Notes: generated from the sequence alone by a model not told the origin. DNA of 64,000 nucleotides from Saccharum officinarum (GCA_020631735.1 CM036231.1:8149831-8213830), one strand, 5' to 3'; positions 42,127 to 55,579 are shown, numbered from the stretch's first letter. Translations and numbers: made by a program.

Positions 42127-45100
42127 GTGAACTACAAGACCGGTGGATCTCATTGGGTGATTGATAGTGGTTGCACTCAACATATGACCAGTGATCCTCG
42201 TATGTTCACCTCACTTGAAGAGAATGGGAAATGTCAAGAGAAGATCACATTTAGGGACAATTCAAAGAGCAAAGTCAAGGGTATAGGCAAGATTGCAATA
42301 TCAAATGATCATTCTCTCTCAAATGTACTCTATGTTGCTTCATTGAGTTTCAACTTACTATCCGTTGGGCAACTTTGTGACCTTGGCTACCAATGTTTGT
42401 TCACTCCAAATGAAGTGATAGTTATAAAGATAGATGACAAGCAAGTGATTTTCAAAGGCTTTAGATACAACAATCTCTATCTTGTTGACTTCACCTCCGA
42501 AGATGCAAACTTGATGACATGTTTGTTCACCAAAACTACACTTAGATGGCTTTGGCATAGGAGGCTTGCTCATGTTGGAATGAACACTCTCAACAAGCTA
42601 TTAAAGAAAGAATTAGTGAGAGGTTTGAAGGATGTAAAGTTTGAGAAGGACAAACCTTGTAGTGCATGTCAAGCCGGCAAACAAGTTGCAAATACTCATC
42701 CAACCAAAGCCTACATGTCAACATCAAGAGTGTTAGAACTTCTTCATATGGATTTGTTTGGTCCTACAACTTACAAGAGCTTAGGTGGAAATCTCTATTG
42801 CCTAGTGATTGTGGATGACTACTCAAGATACACTTGGACTTTCTTCCTTCATGACAAATCCGAAGTGGCAAATTGCTTCAAGAAGTTTGCAAAGAGAGCT
42901 CAAAATGAATTTGAAGTGACAATAGCAAAGAGTTTGACAACACAAATATTGAAGCTTATTGTGATGAAATTAGAATCAAGCATGAAGTTTCATCAACCTA
43001 TACTCCTCAACAAAATGGTGTAGTTGAGAGAAAGAACCGGACTTTGATCACTCTTGCAAGAACAATGCTAGATGAGTACAACACACCGGAGAAATTGTGG
43101 GCCGAGGCAATCAACACCGCATGCTATGCTTCAAATCGCCTCTTCCTACAAAAGTTCCTTGGCAAGACCCCCTATGAGTTGCTAAATGGGAAGAAATCGG
43201 ACATCTCATTCTTCCGGGTGTTTGGTTGCAAATGCTACATCTACAAGAAGCGTCAACACTTAGGGAAGTTCCAAAGACGTTGTGATATTGGTTTTCTTGT
43301 TGGTTACTCATCAAAGTCCAAAGCATATAGAGTATTTAACCATGCCACCGTTTTGGTTGAAGAAACATATGATGTGGAATTTGATGAATCTAATGGCTCC
43401 CAAGGAGCAATTGAGAATTGTGATGATGTAGGTGATGAACCATTGAGAGAGGCCATGAAGAACATGCCGGTGGGAGACATCAAGCCTAAAGATGATGAAG
43501 ACGATGTACAAATTGTCAATCCACCATCTTCATCACATGTGCCTCAAAATGATGACAAGAATGAGAGAGTTGAAAATGAAGATACTCATGTCTCTCATCA
43601 ACAAGCCGAGGCACAAGCTCAATATGTTGATGCTCCCCATCTCACTCCTCAAGTGGTTGATAGAAGAAACTCACCTCTTCTTCAAGCACATCCGCAAGAT
43701 CTCATCATAGGGAGTCCTACAAAGGGTGTAATGACTCGATCTCAAAAGCTTACTTCTTTTGTTGAACATCACTCTTTTGTCTCTTGTCTTGAACCTAAGA
43801 ATGTAGAAGAAGCTCTTCAAGATCTGGATTGGGTGAATGCTATGCATGAAGAATTGAACAACTTCGCCCGTAATCAAGTTTGGACACTTGAAGAGCATCC
43901 AAAAGGTGCAAGAGTCATTGGAACCAAGTGGGTGTTCCGCAACAAGCAAGATGATCAAGGCGTAGTAGTGAGAAACAAGGCAAGACTAGTTGCAAAGAGG
44001 TTCTCTCAAGTTGAAGGTCTTGATTTTGGAGAGACCTTTGCACCCGTTGCAAGACTTGAAGCCATTCATATCCTTCTTGCATATGCATCATATCATGAAA
44101 TGAAACTATATCAAATAGATGTGAAAAGTGCTTTTTTAAATGGCTTCATAAATGAACTAGTCTATGTTGAACAACCTCCCGGGTTTGAAGACCCTAGATA
44201 TTCTAATCATGTTTATAGGTTGTCCAAGGCGCTATATGGGCTCAAGCAAGCCCCTAGAGCGTGGTATGAGCACCTCTGGGACTTCCTCATTGAGAAGGGC
44301 TTCACTATTGGGAAGGTTGACACCACACTATTCACCAAGAAGCTTAATGGAGAGATCTTCATTTGTCAAGTCTATGTTGATGATATCATCTTCGGGTCAA
44401 CAAATGAAGATTATTGCAAAGAATTTGGTGAAATGATGTCAAAGGATTTCGAGATGTCAATGATTGGTGAGCTAACATTCTTCCTTGGTTTTCAAGTCAA
44501 GCAAATGAGAGAAGGGATTTTTATCTCTCAAGAAAAGTATACCAAGGATCTTCTCAAAAGATTCAAGATGGAAGAGTGTAAGCCAATCAAAACCTCAATG
44601 CCATCTAATGGACATCTCGACCTAGATGAGGGAGGTAAACCAATTGATCAAACTCTTTACCGCTCTATGATTGGTAGCTTGTTGTACCTTACCGCATCTA
44701 GGCCCGATATCTTGTTTAGTGTGTGCATGTGTGCTCGCTTTCAAGCGTGCCCTAAAGAACCTCACCTAAGTGCCGTGAAAAGAATTTTAAGATATCTTAA
44801 GTACACCCCAAGCATCGGTCTTTGGTACCCCAAAGGAGCTAGATTCCAACTAGTTGGTTATTCTGATTCGGATTATGCCGGTTGCAAAATTGATAGAAAA
44901 AGCACATCCGGAGGATGCCATTTGCTTGGGAGGTCCTTAGTATCATGGTCATCTAAGAAGCAAAATAGTGTGGCTTTATCCACCGCCGAGGCGGAATACA
45001 TTGCCGCGGGGGCTTGTTGTGCACAAATCTTATACATGAAACAAACCCTCCTAGACTATGGAGTTGTTCTTGAAAAGGTGCCGCTTTTATGTGACAATGA

Positions 45101-45329
45101 AAGTGCCGTTAAAATTGCTAATAATCCGGCACAACACTCACGCACCAAGCACATTGATATCCGCCACCACTTTCTAAGAGATCATGTTGCTAAAAATGAT
45201 ATATCACTAGAAGGTGTAAGAAGTGAAAATCAATTAGCGGATATCTTCACTAAACCTTTAGATGAGGCTACCTTTTGTAGGTTGAGAAGTGAACTAAATG
45301 TGCTTGATTCTAGTAACTTTAAAAAATGA
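42127..45329 (+). pseudogene. pol: SIRE-B Pol, integrase frameshifted
   Basis: The protease (DSGC), HHCC region and first integrase Asp are read in one frame, which ends at 43023. From about 42918 the homologous sequence is in another frame, open to 45329, with RT (YVDDIIFG) and RNase H (YSDSDYAGC) preserved. Compared with SIRE-A, 22 bp are missing at 42913-42917, between two copies of GAAGT. This removes the region before the second catalytic Asp and puts that Asp out of frame. Integrase is therefore inactive and RT cannot be made from the gag-pol start. Confidence 0.93.
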
Positions 45330-45821
45330 GCTTGTGTTGTCCCTTGCATTGCATTGTATTATATGTCATGTTTAATTCCCCCGCAATGCATCTAGAACTT
45401 GTCTAACACAGTTACGATAACCCTCCTTTGGAGGAGTGAAGAAGCCTAACCGTGGATCAAACTTGACAAGTAACCTAGTCTTCCTTTCTCGCTTTGCATT
45501 GCATATGCATGGTTGTTGCTTTGTCGTTTCTTTTCGGTTTAGCTTTGAGTAACCTCTGTGTTCGTCCATGAATAGAGAGAGCATTTGAAGCTCCCAAGGG
45601 TTCACAAACTCTATTACATGGCCATGCGTTGCTCCTCGGGTGTTTATTACGTATTTTCTTAAAAATAATACTAGCCTAAGGCAAAATATTTTGAAAAACT
45701 TGAGGGTTTGAGTGAGGTCACTCATATCAGGTTCCAATTGGTGTTTATTTGAGTCTCTTTGAATTGGAACTTGATTGGGAGAAGTCGCGTTGAAATCGGA
45801 TTGAAGAAAGGCGTTAAACAG

Positions 45822-46163
45822 TGACCGGACGCTGGACCGGACACTGCATCGGACGCGGTGTTGCTTCACCACCGCGTCCGGTCTCGGCGTCCACCAGCGC
45901 ATCTGGTCATTCCTGAAGATCTTCTCCAAGATCTGTAACCGGACGCTGCATCGGACGCGTCATTGCTGACCACCGCGTCCGGTCCCGGCGACCACCACCG
46001 CGTCCGGTCATCCGTTTTAGTTTTTCGGGCAAAATATGACCGGACTCTGTCAGCGTCCGACCGTGCATAATTAGATGCGTCCGGTCATTCCAGGAGCTTA
46101 CTGGAATGTGACCGGACGCTACCTCCACCGTGTTCGGTCATGCGACCACCGCGTCCGGTCATC
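45822..46163 (+). promoter_or_regulatory. SIRE-B internal half-site array
   Basis: Same position as the 25239-25570 array, with words like CACCGCGTCCGGTC. Several sites are mutated (for example GCATCTGGTC), and the following TATA box is degraded. Confidence 0.55.
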
Positions 46164-47041
46164 GCGCGAAAAGCGGATCTCACCCTTTTTAACCGTACGT
46201 TTCCGATCTCTTTCACCCGTCTCAATCCGCCGCCGCCTTTTTGCCCTAGCCGTCTTCGCCGTAACCTCGCCGTGCGTCGCCTCCTCGCCGACCGCCGCCT
46301 CCTCGCCGACCACCGCCGCGCCCTCGCACGCCTCCGCAGCCGCGCCCACCACCGGAGCCACCCACCGCAGCCGCGCACGCCACCGCCTCCGCGTCCGCGA
46401 GCTCGCCGTTCCGCCGCCACAGCCGAGCCGCCACGCCACCGCGTCTACCACCGCGTTCCCGTGCTCGCTGCCCGAGCCGCCACGGTGTGCCCGCGTTCAC
46501 TGCCCGAGCACCTCCGCAGCCGAGCCGCCATAGCCGAGCAACCCCGCGCGCCAGAGACCTAACCCTAGCCGATGTTTTTCGTGCGTTTCCGTCTCCGCGA
46601 ACGTCTCTGTCTCCGCAAGGTGACGTCTTTGCCTTGGATTAGGGTTTGCCATTGATTTTCCAGTGAATTACTAATACAATCCTTGATCTCATCGGTACAC
46701 CAGGGTTTCGATCGCCGTTTTCGGGTAACCCTAGCGCGTCGAGATCATCTTTCGTTCATCGGAACTTCACTCATTCGAGGTAGCTATTGCGGTCCTTTCA
46801 CATCTTATCTAACATACTTGCTATCATTAGGATCTTACTCATCTACTAGATAATATATGCTGCTTATAGTAGATCCATCTATTCTATCGTTTCAGTTCGT
46901 CCTGTCGGTGTTGTGTGTGTTAGGTGATCAGTTGTGAATCCGAGGCCAAGCCTGCGGATACGGATTGAGGCCAAGCCTCACGAGTGTCAGTTCATCATCT
47001 GTTACTGTCCAGTTTTTTCTCAGATACAGCACTTTGTCAGT

Positions 47042-49453
47042 ATGGTTCGCTGCAAGAATGCTGGTGGTGCACCTAGTGACGGGGATGAGAATCCTCCTAG
47101 GAGGACAGAGGTAGCTCGCGGCAAGCGAGTGAAGATTGCTGCCAAGAAGAGAAAGAGGACACTTACAGAGGCAGAGGTGGCTTAGGCAGTTGCAGATGCA
47201 GCAGAGGCAGCAGAGAGAGGTGGCAGGAGTAGTGGTATACGTATTGGCGAGAGTCGCTTTCACCTTGAAGGTCGACAGCTCGGTACAGAGGCTACCGAAG
47301 AGACAGTGGATGCACCTGCAGAGCAGCCTACAGAGGACCCAGAGGAGACTAAGGAGCAGACAATTCACTCTCCACAGCGTCATCGCTCAGGACGTACACG
47401 AGCTCAGGTGACTCCCAGGCCAGAGGGTCAGCGTCGTGGAGGTCGTCCACCTCCCAGGGCTCGAGGTCACCCCCCAGTTGAGCACTTTGACCTCAGGGGA
47501 GCTATAGCTAGACAGGTCCAGGCCCTTAGGTTCGTTGAGGTCACTCGGTGGTTCCCACCTCAGCGGGATCCCCGGGCTTCAGAGGGTTTCTACACTCCTC
47601 TGCACGAGGACTTTTACAGAGCCTATGTCGACAGCGGGATTGCTTTTAGACCTTAGAGAGTCTGTCGACTGGAGGCCTTAGTTGAGGTGGTTGGTGAGCA
47701 GCTTCGTCCACATCTATCCTTTCTACCAGGCTTGTCAGATCTTCTTGGACGGACGGGAGCATACTGCGAGACCTGGGTCAGAGAATTCTATTCTTCACTT
47801 TGGATTGACCCAGCACACGAGTTTATTCACTTTGCATTCAGAGGCCGTGACCGCAGACTCTACAACACTAGAGTTCGGGAGATTCTCAGACTCCCAGCTT
47901 CCGAGACAAAGATACATCAGCTGTGTTTTGGATAGACTGCACCTCCGAGACGCCCTCATGGCGGGACAGTGCCCCCTACAGATATGATCAAACCCTGTTT
48001 CCGTGAGCCTTTTGGCGAGGGGTCTAGACGTACACCTGCCAGCCTGACACCCCTAGCCAGAGTCCTTGATGCTATTGTGAGGAGGACACTACTTCCGAGG
48101 CTTGGATACAGAGAGGGACTGACCCGTATGCAGTTATGGGTAGTACATCATCTCATCTCACAGACACCATTCGATCTTTGGGATCTGATGCTATGTGAGA
48201 TGGAGGATACCTTAGCAGAGGGCTTCAAGGGTCACAGGCAGCTTCCATATGCTCATTGGATATGCTTTATCATCAGATCTGCGTGTGAACTGCCTGCAGA
48301 GATTCAAGCAGAGATTTCTGATACCACTATAGCTTTTCCAGAGTATGATATCCGACAGTTGTGGGCATCAGTTACCAGAGAGCAGGCACCTGGCCTAGGA
48401 CAGCGTCAGAGGCCAGAGGTACCGGAGACAGCTGCTGAGCAGGACGAGACCGTTAAGGGTCTTGCTGAGGCAGAGCTAGCAGATCTTGATGCTCAGCCAG
48501 CTGATCTAGTCGAGGACGTTGCTATTGATAACACAGATGAGGACTATCAGCCCATCCCCCGGTACCGCTCTCCTTGGCCTCACGACCATGAGGCAGGTGG
48601 TTCAGGCTCAGCCTCCCGCTCAGACCCAGCCATAGTGGATATTCTTGAGAGGCTGACCCAGGCCTAGGAGAGACAGGATATTCAGATGTAGAGACAGGCT
48701 CAGGACATAGCTGCAGCGTTTGCCCAGATTCAGGCTCGTCAGGACGAGTTCCAGAGGCAGCAGCTAGAGTTTCAGAGACAGCAGTTCGAGATGCAGCGGC
48801 AGCAGGCAGCCACCCAGCAGTAGTACCTAGAGCTCCTGCGACATCTTGTCACTGTTGGGGTACCTCCACCACCATCTGTTCTGACTCCAGTATTACAGTT
48901 CAGTGGACCTCAGAGTCAGGTACAGCCGAGCTTTCAGTTCACCTCACCTCAGCAGCAGGTGCCTTAGACATTTTAGTCCCCGAGCTACACTCCTATATAG
49001 ACGGGGTTTACTCCACCAGCTCAGCCGAGACCTCACCTCCTCTCAGGCACTCCTTTCACTGACTTGAGTGCCACCTATAGTGAGCTGACTGGACAGCCGA
49101 CACCCTCGTACACCACTTTTGTGACCACTTTAGGGATGTCAGCTTCAGAGCCTGCTTTTCCTCCAGTGTTAGGGGCTGGGACTATAGAGACTTTACCTTC
49201 GTCAGTTGCATCGACAGATCCTCCTACTCTTGGTGTCTTTCAGGCTCAGGCGACAGTAACTGCTCCTATAGTTACTACTACACCTTCAGTTGCTGCACCT
49301 GCTCTACAGACCCAGACCGCTTTACTGCCACGTCCATCTTCAGAGGGTCAGCCTGACAGTTCAGAGTCTGAGGAGGATACTTCGCAGTTCGTGATCACTC
49401 CACGCTCCTCAGCACCCGACACGACAACTTCTGTTCCCCCATCAGATCCTTAG
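47042..49453 (+). pseudogene. SIRE-B third ORF with nine in-frame TAG codons
   Basis: The same protein as the SIRE-A third ORF, from ATG 47042 (MVRCKNAGGAPSD) to 49453, without any frameshift over 2.4 kb. Premature stops are all TAG: 47183, 47654, 47933, 48665, 48689, 48821, 48965, 48974 and 48998. Where SIRE-A aligns clearly it has CAG at 47183, 47654, 47933, 48665, 48821 and 48965. The TAG at 48974 corresponds to the TAG at 28335 in SIRE-A. There is no TAA or TGA. The end region (QPDSSESEED, FVITPRSSAPDT) is well conserved. Non-functional as read, unless TAG is suppressed. Confidence 0.85.
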
Positions 49454-49856
49454 GTTTCTTTTTGGCGTTTGATGCCAAAGGGGAGAGAGCGTAGATTCAG
49501 GGGGAGTGTTGATAGAGGGTTTCGTTTTTCCATGTGTGCTACTTTCATGCATCATGTTTATTTTCTCGCCCTGCATTTTTGTGACAAGTGTGCTTGTGAG
49601 ACTTTGTTTAATTATTATGTCACTTAATTGTGTTTAGCTCATAAGGTTGTGCTTCCGTGCCTTACTCCGATTTCATATGAGCTATGTTTTATGTGTACTA
49701 ACTCTTCATGTTTTATCTTATGAGTACACTCAGTTGGCTTGGAACACATAAGCAATTACTAACCCCTTGTGCTTACAACTTTATGCTTATGTGAACCAAG
49801 CATGATCGAAAACCTCAACTTATAACTTCTGAATCTAAGTGTTGTCATCAATCACC

Positions 49857-49869
49857 AAAAAGGGGGAGA
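49857..49869 (+). other. SIRE-B polypurine tract
   Basis: AAAAAGGGGGAGA next to the 3' LTR. Confidence 0.85.
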
Positions 49870-49870
49870 T

Positions 49871-51447
49871 TGAAAGCATCTAGGCCCCGATGTTGGTTTC
49901 GGCAATTGATGACAATGCATTATTACCATGACTAACGTGTGTTTTGCAGAAATGTTGGTAAGTTAGGTCATGGAGTTGAAAACTGCTTTGGGCACTATGG
50001 TATTCATGTCCCTTGATGGAAATCGTTTTGGTTTTCAAAGGATCAACGACAAGATTAAGGACGGTTAGTTCCGGATGTCAAGGTGTTGAGTTACATCCGG
50101 AATAGTCGTTAGGATCTTTGTTTCTTCCTTTGACCGTACTATAAAGGGGGGCATGAGCGAGTAGCTTGACCTAGGTGAGTCTTTTGTTTAGGTGTGGTGC
50201 ACACTTGTCAAACTTAGCACTAGGTAGCTCTAGAAAAGCTCAAAGTTCAGTTGGAAGCAACTTGGTTCAAGTTGCGTCGCGTTTAGAAGTCGTTTGAGCA
50301 GTTTACCCTTGACCGGACGCGTCCGGTCAGTACTAACAAGTCACTGCGTCGTTAACTGATCGACCAGACGCGGTCCCTGAGAGGATCGGACGCGGTGGTC
50401 AGTCTGACACGTGTTTCAGAGGGTAAAAGTGTAATCGGACGCGACTGTGAAGTGATCGGACGCGTCCGGTCATGTTCTAGTAAGGTCCTAAGCTGACCTA
50501 ACGCGTCCGGTCATCTATGATCGGACGCGGTCGTGCATCAGGTTAGTTTCCAGTAAGGTTCTTGCATGATCGGACGCGTCCGGTCATCCCTGACCGGCGC
50601 GTCCGGTCACTCAGCGCTAACTTTCGGTTTTCGACCGTTACACTCAACCGGCGCGTCCGGTCACGTCGACCAGCGCGTCCGGTCAGTACGAGTTTTGCTG
50701 ATTTGGCAGGTAACGGTTGGATTTGTCTGAGGGGTGTATAAATACATCCCCTCCACCTCTTTTAGAGGTCTCTTGCTCATTTGTTTAGCTGAGAAACACC
50801 TTTGAAGTGCAAGGGAGTGCAAGAGCCCTAGTGAGGATAGTGATTTGAGAATCAAAGTTTGAGATTCCTCACTAGTGACAAGAGTGTAGCAAGTGTGCAT
50901 CAATCTTCTCATTAGGCTTGTTGTGGTCAAGTGAGAGTTCTAGCTTGTTACTCTTGGTGATCGCCATCATCTAGACGGTTTGGTGGTGATTGGGAGTTTG
51001 GTGATCATCCGGCGAGCTTGTGGGTGACCCAACTCAAGTTGTGAGCGGTTTTGGGTGATTCGCCATGACGGAGTGTCGAAGAATCAACCCGTAGAGAGCA
51101 CTTGATCCTTGCGCGGATCAAGGGGGAGCTACACCCTTGCGCGGGTGCTCCAACGAGGACTAGTGGGGAGTGGCGACTCTCCGATACCTCGGCAAAATAT
51201 CGCCGTGTTCCTAACCCTTACTTTCAAGCATTTACTTTCTTGCATTACTTTCATTGCTTGTTTACTTTCCTAGGAATTGCCTTGCTAGACTAGGATTGGA
51301 ACTTAGGGTGCAAAACTTTTATCGGTAGAATCACAAGGAACACTAGTAGGCACTAGGGGTGAAGTTTGGCTTATAGGATTTAATTATTGCAATTAATTTT
51401 TAGAAAAGCCCAATTCACCCCCCCTCTTGGGCATCTTGATCCTTTCA
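49871..51447 (+). repeat. SIRE-B 3' LTR
   Basis: 1,577 bp. It lacks 22 bp present in the 5' LTR near 38560-38595, a deletion between two copies of GACCGGACGC. TATA box at 50737-50745. Confidence 0.93.
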
Positions 51448-51452
51448 AGGTG

Positions 51453-54141
51453 GGATCATCCCCCATCTGAAATTCTTCTGTTTCATAAACTTCATAGTCA
51501 TTAGAAATAGCTGACCTTCTTGTTCTTTGAGACCTTCTAGGTGCCTCTGGCACTTGTTCCACATTGGGCTGTTGCTGTTCTTCCTCATGCGCGGCATTTG
51601 GTTCTATAGGTTTCTCAAGGATAGGCTCCTCAAGGACAGGTTCCTCATGTTCATTCATTGTCGCCACGGGAGAACTTGCAACAGGTGTTGGCACTATAGT
51701 ATCTTGCACTGTCGGTGCAACAGCAATAGGTAGCGTAAAGAATGGTTCTTCAACCATCGGAGTGGGTACATGTACCCGCTTCTCCTGTAGGCTTATTTCT
51801 CGTGCTACCATGCTCCCCCTGATCATGTTATCCTCCAAGAACACAACGTGTCTTGTTTCTACAATCTTCGTATGTCTGTCAGGACAATAGAAGAGATATC
51901 CTTTCGATCTTTCTGGATAGCTAATAAAATGGCAGCTGACTATCTTAGAGTCTAACTTTCCTATGTTTGGGTTAAACATTTTTGCCTCAGCCGGACAGCC
52001 CCACACACACAAATGGTTAAGTGAGGGTTCCCTTCATGTCCATAATTCATACGGTGTTTTAGGCACCGATTTGCTTGGTACTCGATTAAGTATGTGAATG
52101 GCGGTTTTCAGTGCCTCCATCCATAAACTAATCGGTAATGTGGAGTAACTTATCATGCTTCTTACCATATCCATTAAGGACGGTTACGTTTTTCAGCCAC
52201 TCCATTCTGCTGAGGCTCCCCCGGTGTGGAGTACTGAGCGACTATGACATTTTCCTGTAGAAACTTTGCAAACGGTCTAGGAATTTGGCCATATGGGGTA
52301 TGTCACCCATAGTACTCTCCACCTCGGTCTGATCGTACTATCTTTATTTTCTTATTATGCTGATTTTCAACTTCAGCTTTAAATATTTTAAATTTATCCA
52401 ATGCTTCTGATCTTTCTTTAATTGGATAAATATAGCCATAACGAGAGTAGTCGTCTGTGAATATTATAAACGAATCATAACCATCCACACTTTTCACAGG
52501 AAATGGACCACATATATTAGTGTGGATTATTTCTAAAGTTCCTGCGCTTCGTTTGGCATTTTTCTTAATTTTCTTGACATACTTTCCTTTGATGCAATCA
52601 ACGCATTGTTCTAAATCTGAAAATTCTAAGTGCGGAAGAATTGATTCTTTAATCAGCCGTTCTATTCTCCCCCTCGAAATATGGCCCAAGCGACAGTGCC
52701 ATAATTTCGAAGAGGCATCATCAATTCGCTTCCGCTTCTTAGTTACATTCGCAGATGGGGAATCATTCATATTCTCATCGCATACATTATTCGCATTCTC
52801 ATTAAGAGATAATAAATAAAGCTTGTCTTGTCGGAAGGCAAGACCAACACATTCATTATTAATAAGTATCTTACATTTGTCATTACCAAAATGGCAATCA
52901 ATTCCATCATCATCAAGTTTCGAAACACTTATCAAATTTCTACGCAAAGAGGGAACATAAAGAACTTCTTTAAGTATAAGTACAAAGCCATTATTCAATT
53001 CTAAAGATAAATCTCCAATGGCTTCAACATTGGCTTGCACTCCATTTGCAACTTTAATCGTTCTTTCTCCTCTTTGCAAGGTTCTCGTCCCACTTAACCC
53101 CTGTAAAGAATTTGCAACATGAGTAGTTGCTCCTGAATCAACCCACCAAGTGGATTTAGCATAACATAAATACAGGGATTCATCTACAAATGTAATAAAT
53201 TCATCACCTCTCTTTAGTAGAGATTTCAGGAAGTTTGGACAGTCCCTCTTGTAGTGTCCCTTCTTGAAGCAGTGCTTGCATTGATCTTTCTCAGCTCCAC
53301 CATAGGAGTTGTTCTGCTGATTTTCAGAGTTCTGGGGTTTCTTTCCCTGTGAATTTGAGGAAGAGGCCTTATCCCACTTGGGTTTCCCTTGTGGTTTAAA
53401 ATTCTTGCCATTAAAGTTCTTTCTTTTGTTATCCTTCACAAAGTGAGCGGATTCACCCTGTGAGGACTTTATCCTCTCCTCTTCTTGAGCACACATTGAA
53501 ATAAGTCTTTCTATGCCCCATCTTTCAGGCTGCATATTATAGTTCACAATAAAAGTGTCATATTCTTTTGGCAAAGAAGCAAAAATCAAATGAATCAGGA
53601 AATCATCTTCCTTCAAATTCATTTCCTTTAGCTTAGATGCCGTAGTGTTCATCTTCAAAATGTGCTCTCTTATGCTACCACCAGTGTATTTCTCATTCAC
53701 AAGCTTCTTAATCAGTGAACTTGCTGTGGCCTTGGTAGACCCAGTAAACTGACTCTTAATTTTATCAAGATATTCTGTGGCAGTAGCACATTCAAGGATT
53801 GAGCCCCTTATCTGTTCTTCTATGGTGGCCTTGGCTACCAACAGGCACTTGCGGTTGGAGAGAGTCCATTGCCTATGTTCAAGATCATATCTCATTCTTA
53901 TCTCAGCATGATCACGCTTTCTAGCAGCGAAATCAGCGTCAGATTCATTTTCGTCTCTCACCGGGTCCTCTGGTTCAATGGGACACGGTGAGATGATGGC
54001 AAAATCGACCTCTCCCAACGCAAGTTCCAGTTCATATTTCTCCCGCCACACACGGTAATTGCTCCTGTTGAGTGTCGGGATGTTCGCGATGTTCACAATG
54101 CATTTGCCTCCTGAAACCATACCAGAGTAAGTGAGAAACAT
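51453..54141 (-). pseudogene. gag-pol: Copia gag-protease-integrase part
   Basis: The upstream half of a single gag-pol frame read on the minus strand. Gag (SNYRVWREKYELELALGEVD, a UBN2-type fold) has the knuckle CKHCFKKGHYKRDC near 53280-53230. The protease motif WWVDSGATTH is near 53150, then come the HHCC zinc region (LWHCRLGHIS ... CVDCIKGK) and the integrase core to RSDRGGEYYG. A TGA at 52303 stops it. About 280 bp follow without a clean frame, then an open piece (52012 down to 51453) ending at the SIRE-B insertion. The start could be Met at 54141 or the later MVSGGK at 54120. A TTTCAG just before could be a splice acceptor. Confidence 0.88.
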
Positions 54142-55566
54142 TTATACATAAAATCGCATGCTTTAACCCAACGTTGGTTAAATTAAAACATATAATTCAT
54201 CCATGCAAAAATTTTACATCACCGTTGGGCGGAAATAAAATTGATGCACAATTTCTCATGGATCAAAATTATAATATTGTTATTAACAACGTTGGTCAGA
54301 AAATAACAACATTATAATCTCATTAAAATTATCTGAAATTCGTCATTTCTCTTAAAATTAAATTATCCTGTTGGTTCAAATTTAATCAAAGAGAACAATA
54401 ATTATCATGCACAGCGGAAACATTAACGATCTTTCATACTATTATTTTCCAGAAGCACTAAATTTTTTTTCACTATTTTCTGAGCAAAATGTTGTTGGAC
54501 AAAATTGCACGGAAAATTCATATCAAAATCAATTCAAATTCATCAAATACATGTCAAAACTGCTTCTGGAAAAAATAAAATAGAAATTCATCATTTTACT
54601 ATGCAATCTTCGTATTTGGCCCGAAGGCCCGTCTAGGCCACAACTTTCCTTCCCGCGCTCGGCCCATGACGGATCGGTTCGATCCGGCCGAAACCGGCCC
54701 GTGACCGGAGGGAATGCCGCGCCCAGGCCGCAACCTGGGCCTGGGCCGGCAATTCGTTCCCCCCCGCATGCTCGCCCCTCTGGGCCTTTCTTGAGCCTAG
54801 CTCGGTAGGTCATCGCGAGCCGATCTAGAGCGTCCGATTTCATCCGATGGTTCACCGTGACGATCGGGAGATCAAAACCGCCAGGGTGTGACCAGCTTCC
54901 CAAACCCTAATCATTTCTCCTCTGCCCATTCGGTCTGAGCGCGCCGCTGAGAGGGTCGCGGCCGTCGGCGCCGCCGAAGGCGAACTCTGCCGGAGCAAGT
55001 CCGGACGGCCCCCTTTCCTCCTTTCTTTTCTCTTACTCACCCTCCCTCCTCTTACTGAGCCCGCAGCACCGTCCGAAGAACAGCAGCGGCGGCTGCCCAT
55101 GGCGGCCGGAGAAGGGAGGGGATGGCATCGTCGCTGGGCCCCTCGTCGGCGCACGAGCTCGCCCGAGGCTGAGCTCGTCGCCGTCGAGCGGCCTAGCGGG
55201 CGGTGCCCCGTCCACGCGGCCACGTCCCCTGACGGCTCCTTTGCGGCGCGCCGGTGGAAAACCCGACAGATCGTTCTTTGTCCCGCGCGATGGCGATGCC
55301 TCCGGCGAGATGAGGGCCCAGGTAGGACCCCATTCATCCTCGTTTTTCTTCTTTTATAGGGTTAGGGTTTCATCCCTATTTGTTCTTGACTGTTAGGGTT
55401 AGGGTTTCATGTTATGTTTCTTTCCCGATCTGAAAACCAAATCGGTGTTCGTGTTGTTTCTTCGTTTCTTTTACTCATTCCCATCTAGGGTTAGTGTTCC
55501 AGTGATTGTTCTTTGCCGATCCGAAATCGGTTCGCCCCGATCTAGGTTTCTACTTAGTAAACCTTT
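54142..55566 (-). other. Copia leader, GC-rich and gene-like
   Basis: About 1.4 kb between PBS and gag, much longer than in most Copia elements. The part 54600-55370 is GC-rich and has open frames on both strands. The part 55370-55560 has AGGGTTAGGGTTT words and T-rich, intron-like text in plus orientation. It could be a captured host 5' gene end or simply the long leader of this family. No protein family is recognised. Confidence 0.45.
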
Positions 55567-55578
55567 GCTCCGGTACCA
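55567..55578 (-). promoter_or_regulatory. Copia primer binding site
   Basis: Minus strand TGGTACCGGAGC next to the 5' LTR resembles the 3' end of initiator tRNA-Met with two mismatches. Confidence 0.75.
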
Positions 55579-55579
55579 T

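Larger units (their letters stand above)
38121..51447 (+). mobile_element. SIRE/Maximus-type Copia retrotransposon (SIRE-B), nested in the Copia element
   Basis: 13,327 bp flanked by AGGTG (38116-38120 and 51448-51452). The LTRs are 1,599 and 1,577 bp. The layout is identical to SIRE-A. LTR differences are mostly transitions, roughly 3% in the first 190 bp by eye, plus a 22-bp length difference. It is therefore clearly older than SIRE-A. Gag is open, pol is frameshifted in integrase, and the third ORF has nine premature TAG codons. Confidence 0.95.

Noticed and set aside
54529..55337. Host gene on the minus strand between 54.5 and 55.3 kb
   Set aside because: It lies between PBS and gag of the Copia element; open frames have no recognised domain, so it is treated as leader.
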